From NCBI RefSeq assembly GCF_001514205.1, contig NZ_KQ948763.1, positions 526,727 through 590,726 on the forward strand: a stretch of 64,000 bases of DNA. Direction: 5' to 3'. The notes under the pieces were generated by a model. That model ran no database searches. It saw nothing but the letters and a program-made list of their open reading frames with translations, and was not told the DNA's origin. The position numbers and the translations under genes were made by a program. This DNA is from Streptomyces griseoruber. Lineage in GTDB: Bacteria; Actinomycetota; Actinomycetes; Streptomycetales; Streptomycetaceae. Shown one piece after another: positions 61,822 to 64,000 of this stretch; position 1 is the first letter of the stretch; each line of letters starts with the position of its first letter.

Positions 61822-62586
61822 GTGCCGAAACCAGAAGTGGACCCGACCGTGCAGCTCGAACTCCGAGTGGACCGAAGCTCTCCGGTGCCGTTGTACTTCC
61901 AGCTGTCCCAGCAGCTCGAGGCCGCGATCGAGCACGGATCGCTCACCCCCGGCAGCCTCCTGGGCAACGAGATCGAGCTCGCCGCACGGCTCGGCCTGTC
62001 CCGCCCGACCGTGCGCCAGGCGATCCAGTCGCTCGTCGACAAGGGCCTGCTGGTGCGCCGCCGGGGCGTCGGCACCCAGGTCGTGCACAGCCAGGTCAAG
62101 CGCCCCCTGGAGCTCAGCAGCCTCTACGACGACCTGGAGGCGGCCGGTCAGCGCCCCGCGACGACCGTCCTGCTCAACACCGTCGTCCCCGCCTCCGCCG
62201 AGGTCGCCGCCGCGCTCGCGGTCGCCGAGGGCAGCGAGGTGCACCGGGTGGAACGGCTGCGGCTCGCGCACGGGGAGCCGATGGCGTACCTCTGCAACCA
62301 CATCCCGGGCGGTCTGCTCGACCTGGACACCGGCCAGCTCGAGGCCACCGGCCTCTACCGCCTGATGCGGGCCGCCGGGATCACCCTGCACAGCGCCCGC
62401 CAGTCCATCGGCGCCCGCGCCGCCACCCCCGCCGAGGCCGAACGCCTCACCGAGGAGCCCGGCGCCCCCCTCCTCACCATGCAGCGCACCACCTTCGACG
62501 ACACCGGCCGCGCGGTCGAATTCGGCGACCACATCTACCGCCCGAGCCGCTATTCCTTCGAGTTCCAGCTGCTCGTACGCTCCTGA
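61822..62586 (+). CDS. GntR-family regulator, HutC/UTRA type
   Basis: This 254-residue regulator has a winged helix (PLYFQLSQQLEAAIEHGSLTPG, LGLSRPTVRQAIQSLVDKGL, RRRGVGTQV) and a UTRA ligand domain ending HIYRPSRYSFEFQLLVRS. The GTG at 61822 is seven bases after TACGCT, so the message is probably leaderless, and there is no ribosome site. The divergent oxidoreductase is its likely target. If that enzyme is an inositol dehydrogenase, the effector may be an inositol derivative; this is inference. Confidence 0.9.
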   Translation: MPKPEVDPTVQLELRVDRSSPVPLYFQLSQQLEAAIEHGSLTPGSLLGNEIELAARLGLSRPTVRQAIQSLVDKGLLVRRRGVGTQVVHSQVKRPLELSSLYDDLEAAGQRPATTVLLNTVVPASAEVAAALAVAEGSEVHRVERLRLAHGEPMAYLCNHIPGGLLDLDTGQLEATGLYRLMRAAGITLHSARQSIGARAATPAEAERLTEEPGAPLLTMQRTTFDDTGRAVEFGDHIYRPSRYSFEFQLLVRS

Positions 62587-62605
62587 GAGCAGCACGAGAG
62601 CGCTC

Positions 62606-62680
62606 AAGGGGCGCGGGGCTGTATCACTGTGCGGCTCCGCCGCGTGGGCGCGACCAGCCACAGCACACCCGCAGCCGGCA
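62606..62680. repeat. Streptomyces-type intergenic repeat
   Basis: The stretch beginning AAGGGGCGCGGGGCTGTATC and continuing through GTGCGGCTCCGCCGCGTGGG to GCCACAGCAC is of a kind I remember recurring in many Streptomyces intergenic regions. It lies between the GntR and ROK genes and contains short inverted GCGG/CCGC arms. Its role is unknown. I rely on memory, not on a search. Confidence 0.6.
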
Positions 62681-62749
62681 TCGGTCCGGAACCACCCGGT
62701 TTCCGCCCCGCTCGGCACCTGGCACAACCGTGAGGCAGAATCGGCGACG

Positions 62750-63898
62750 ATGAGCACCTACGGCAACTTCAGCGCCCCCATCGGCTCCAGGCGTGCCCCC
62801 GCACTGCGGACAGTGGGCACCAGAGAGCGCCGCTCACACCTGACGGCGCCCCGCGTACCGACGGTGGGCATCGACATCGGCGGCACCAAGGTGATGGCGG
62901 GCGTCGTCGACGCCGACGGCAACATCCTGGAGAAGGTCCGCACCGAGACCCCGGACAAGTCGAAGAGCCCCAAGGTCGTCGAGGACACCATCGTCGAACT
63001 GGTCCTGGACCTCTCCGACCGGCACGACGTGCACGCCGTCGGCATCGGCGCGGCCGGCTGGGTCGACGCCGAACGCAACCGCGTCCTGTTCGCCCCCCAC
63101 CTGTCCTGGCGCAACGAGCCGCTGCGCGACCGCCTCTCCGGCCGGCTCTCGGTCCCCGTCCTCGTCGACAACGACGCCAACACCGCCGCCTGGGCGGAGT
63201 GGCGCTTCGGCGCGGGCCGCGGCGAGGACCACCTGGTCATGATCACGCTGGGTACCGGCATCGGCGGCGCGATCCTGGAGGACGGCCAGGTCAAGCGGGG
63301 CAAGTACGGCGTCGCGGGTGAGTTCGGCCATATGCAGGTGGTGCCCGGCGGTCACCGCTGCCCGTGCGGCAACCGCGGCTGCTGGGAGCAGTACAGCTCG
63401 GGGAACGCCCTGGTCAGGGAGGCCAAGGAGCTCGCCGCCGCCGACTCCCCGGTGGCGTACGGGATCATCGAGCACGTCAAGGGGCAGATCGGCGACATCA
63501 GCGGCCCGATGATCACGGAGCTGGCCCGCGAGGGCGACGCGATGTGCATCGAGCTGCTCCAGGACATCGGCCAGTGGCTCGGCGTCGGCATCGCCAACCT
63601 GGCCGCCGCGCTCGACCCCTCCTGCTTCGTGATCGGCGGCGGTGTGTCGGCCGCCGACGAGCTGCTCATCGCCCCCGCGCGCGACGCCTTCAAGCGCCAG
63701 CTCACCGGGCGCGGCTACCGCCCCGAGGCCCGGATCGTCCGCGCCCAGCTCGGCCCCGAGGCCGGCATGGTCGGCGCCGCGGACCTCGCGCGCCTGGTCG
63801 CCCGCCGCTTCCGGCGCGCCAAGCGGCGCCGCGTCGAGCGCTACGAACGCTTCGAACGGTTCACGGACGCCGCCCGCCGCACCCGGGACACGGCATGA
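62750..63898 (+). CDS. ROK-family glucokinase-like protein
   Basis: This 382-residue protein has the ROK ATP loop VGIDIGGTKVMAG (about residues 38-50), the catalytic region VLVDNDANTAAWAEW, TLGTGIGGAILEDG and the zinc site GHRCPCGNRGCWEQY. It is most like actinobacterial ROK glucokinases and has no DNA-binding domain; the first 35 residues are disordered. It would phosphorylate glucose with ATP and may act in glucose repression as Streptomyces GlkA does. A C-terminal tail rich in arginine (about 355-382) is unusual. The stop overlaps the next start (ATGA). Confidence 0.87.
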   Translation: MSTYGNFSAPIGSRRAPALRTVGTRERRSHLTAPRVPTVGIDIGGTKVMAGVVDADGNILEKVRTETPDKSKSPKVVEDTIVELVLDLSDRHDVHAVGIGAAGWVDAERNRVLFAPHLSWRNEPLRDRLSGRLSVPVLVDNDANTAAWAEWRFGAGRGEDHLVMITLGTGIGGAILEDGQVKRGKYGVAGEFGHMQVVPGGHRCPCGNRGCWEQYSSGNALVREAKELAAADSPVAYGIIEHVKGQIGDISGPMITELAREGDAMCIELLQDIGQWLGVGIANLAAALDPSCFVIGGGVSAADELLIAPARDAFKRQLTGRGYRPEARIVRAQLGPEAGMVGAADLARLVARRFRRAKRRRVERYERFERFTDAARRTRDTA

Positions 63899-64000
63899 TC
63901 CAGGCACCACCCCGCACGACCCCCGCGGCCGGCACCGGCCGCGGGGCCGGCACCGCCCGCACCACCGGCACCGCCCGCACCACCGGCACCGCCCGCACCA
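63895..64000 (+). CDS. Start of a repetitive Thr/Ala/Gly/Arg-rich protein, partial
   Basis: A frame begins at the ATG overlapping the ROK stop (ATGA) and runs off the right edge. The visible 35 residues (MIQAPPRTTPAAGTGRGAG, then repeats of GTARTT) are low-complexity and no function can be given. Overlap with the ROK gene suggests co-translation. Confidence 0.55.
   Translation, partial: MIQAPPRTTPAAGTGRGAGTARTTGTARTTGTART
63949..64000. repeat. Tandem 18-base repeats at the right edge
   Basis: GGCACCGCCCGCACCACC occurs at 63949-63966, 63967-63984 and, cut by the edge, 63985-64000. It keeps the reading frame and encodes GTARTT. More copies may follow outside the window. Confidence 0.8.

Noticed and set aside
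63949..64000. Regular repeats at the right edge as a CRISPR array
   Set aside because: The units are contiguous 18-base repeats without spacers and stay in a reading frame.

Overview
The window is chromosomal DNA of a Streptomyces-like actinomycete. The evidence is very high GC with GC-rich third codon positions, many GTG starts, four-base ATGA/GTGA gene overlaps, several probable leaderless genes, and a gene order that, from memory, resembles the S. coelicolor region around SCO6185 to SCO6260. No tRNA, rRNA or CRISPR was seen.

Layout. (1) 1-4909, minus strand: part of an exopolysaccharide operon (priming phosphotransferase, AlgD-like nucleotide-sugar dehydrogenase, GT4 glycosyltransferase, chain-length determinant running off the left edge). 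(2) 5619-16739: a broken sodF, an AlkZ-like DNA glycosylase, a secreted trypsin, two LuxR-type regulators, two acyl-CoA synthetases and a zinc-ribbon protein. (3) 16810-24931 and 38773-45378: purine, allantoin and glyoxylate catabolism in two blocks. The first holds gcl (pseudogene), glxR (frameshifted), hyi, a thiamine-binding-like protein, a small HTH protein, uraD, uraH, urate oxidase and 8-oxoguanine deaminase. The second holds aceB, a MobA-like protein, the IclR repressor allR, allantoinase and allantoicase. Together they take urate to glyoxylate and then to malate or glycerate. (4) 24982-38783: chitosanase, a phosphatase-fold enzyme, a large membrane-anchored periplasmic-binding-protein-like protein, an aminotransferase, an HxlR regulator, a von Willebrand A pair, two divergent NIS siderophore synthetases, a HipA-like kinase and a SelW-like protein. 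(5) 45443-49285: a broken SDR gene, an AIM24-like protein, a DHFR-fold reductase, an RNase Sa homologue and an SDR. (6) 49221-55794, minus strand: a class III lanthipeptide cluster with a SapB-type precursor, LanKC synthetase and two ABC exporters. (7) 56400-64000: an MHYT membrane protein, a two-component pair, a P450, a GntR/oxidoreductase divergent pair, a ROK kinase and the start of a repetitive gene.

Two operator patterns tie the catabolic blocks together. TTCC-N7-GGAA lies upstream of gcl, hyi, aceB and allB/allR and fits an AllR regulon. TCAAC-N5-GTTGA lies upstream of uraD and allB, with a one-mismatch copy at aceB. The glycerate branch for glyoxylate is damaged in two genes, while the malate synthase branch is intact.

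Four genes are broken (sodF, gcl, glxR and the SDR at 45443-46203). The SDR lesion has a clean CTAG target duplication and is almost certainly real. The first three are net deletions, and an assembly or base-calling artefact cannot be excluded from one sequence.
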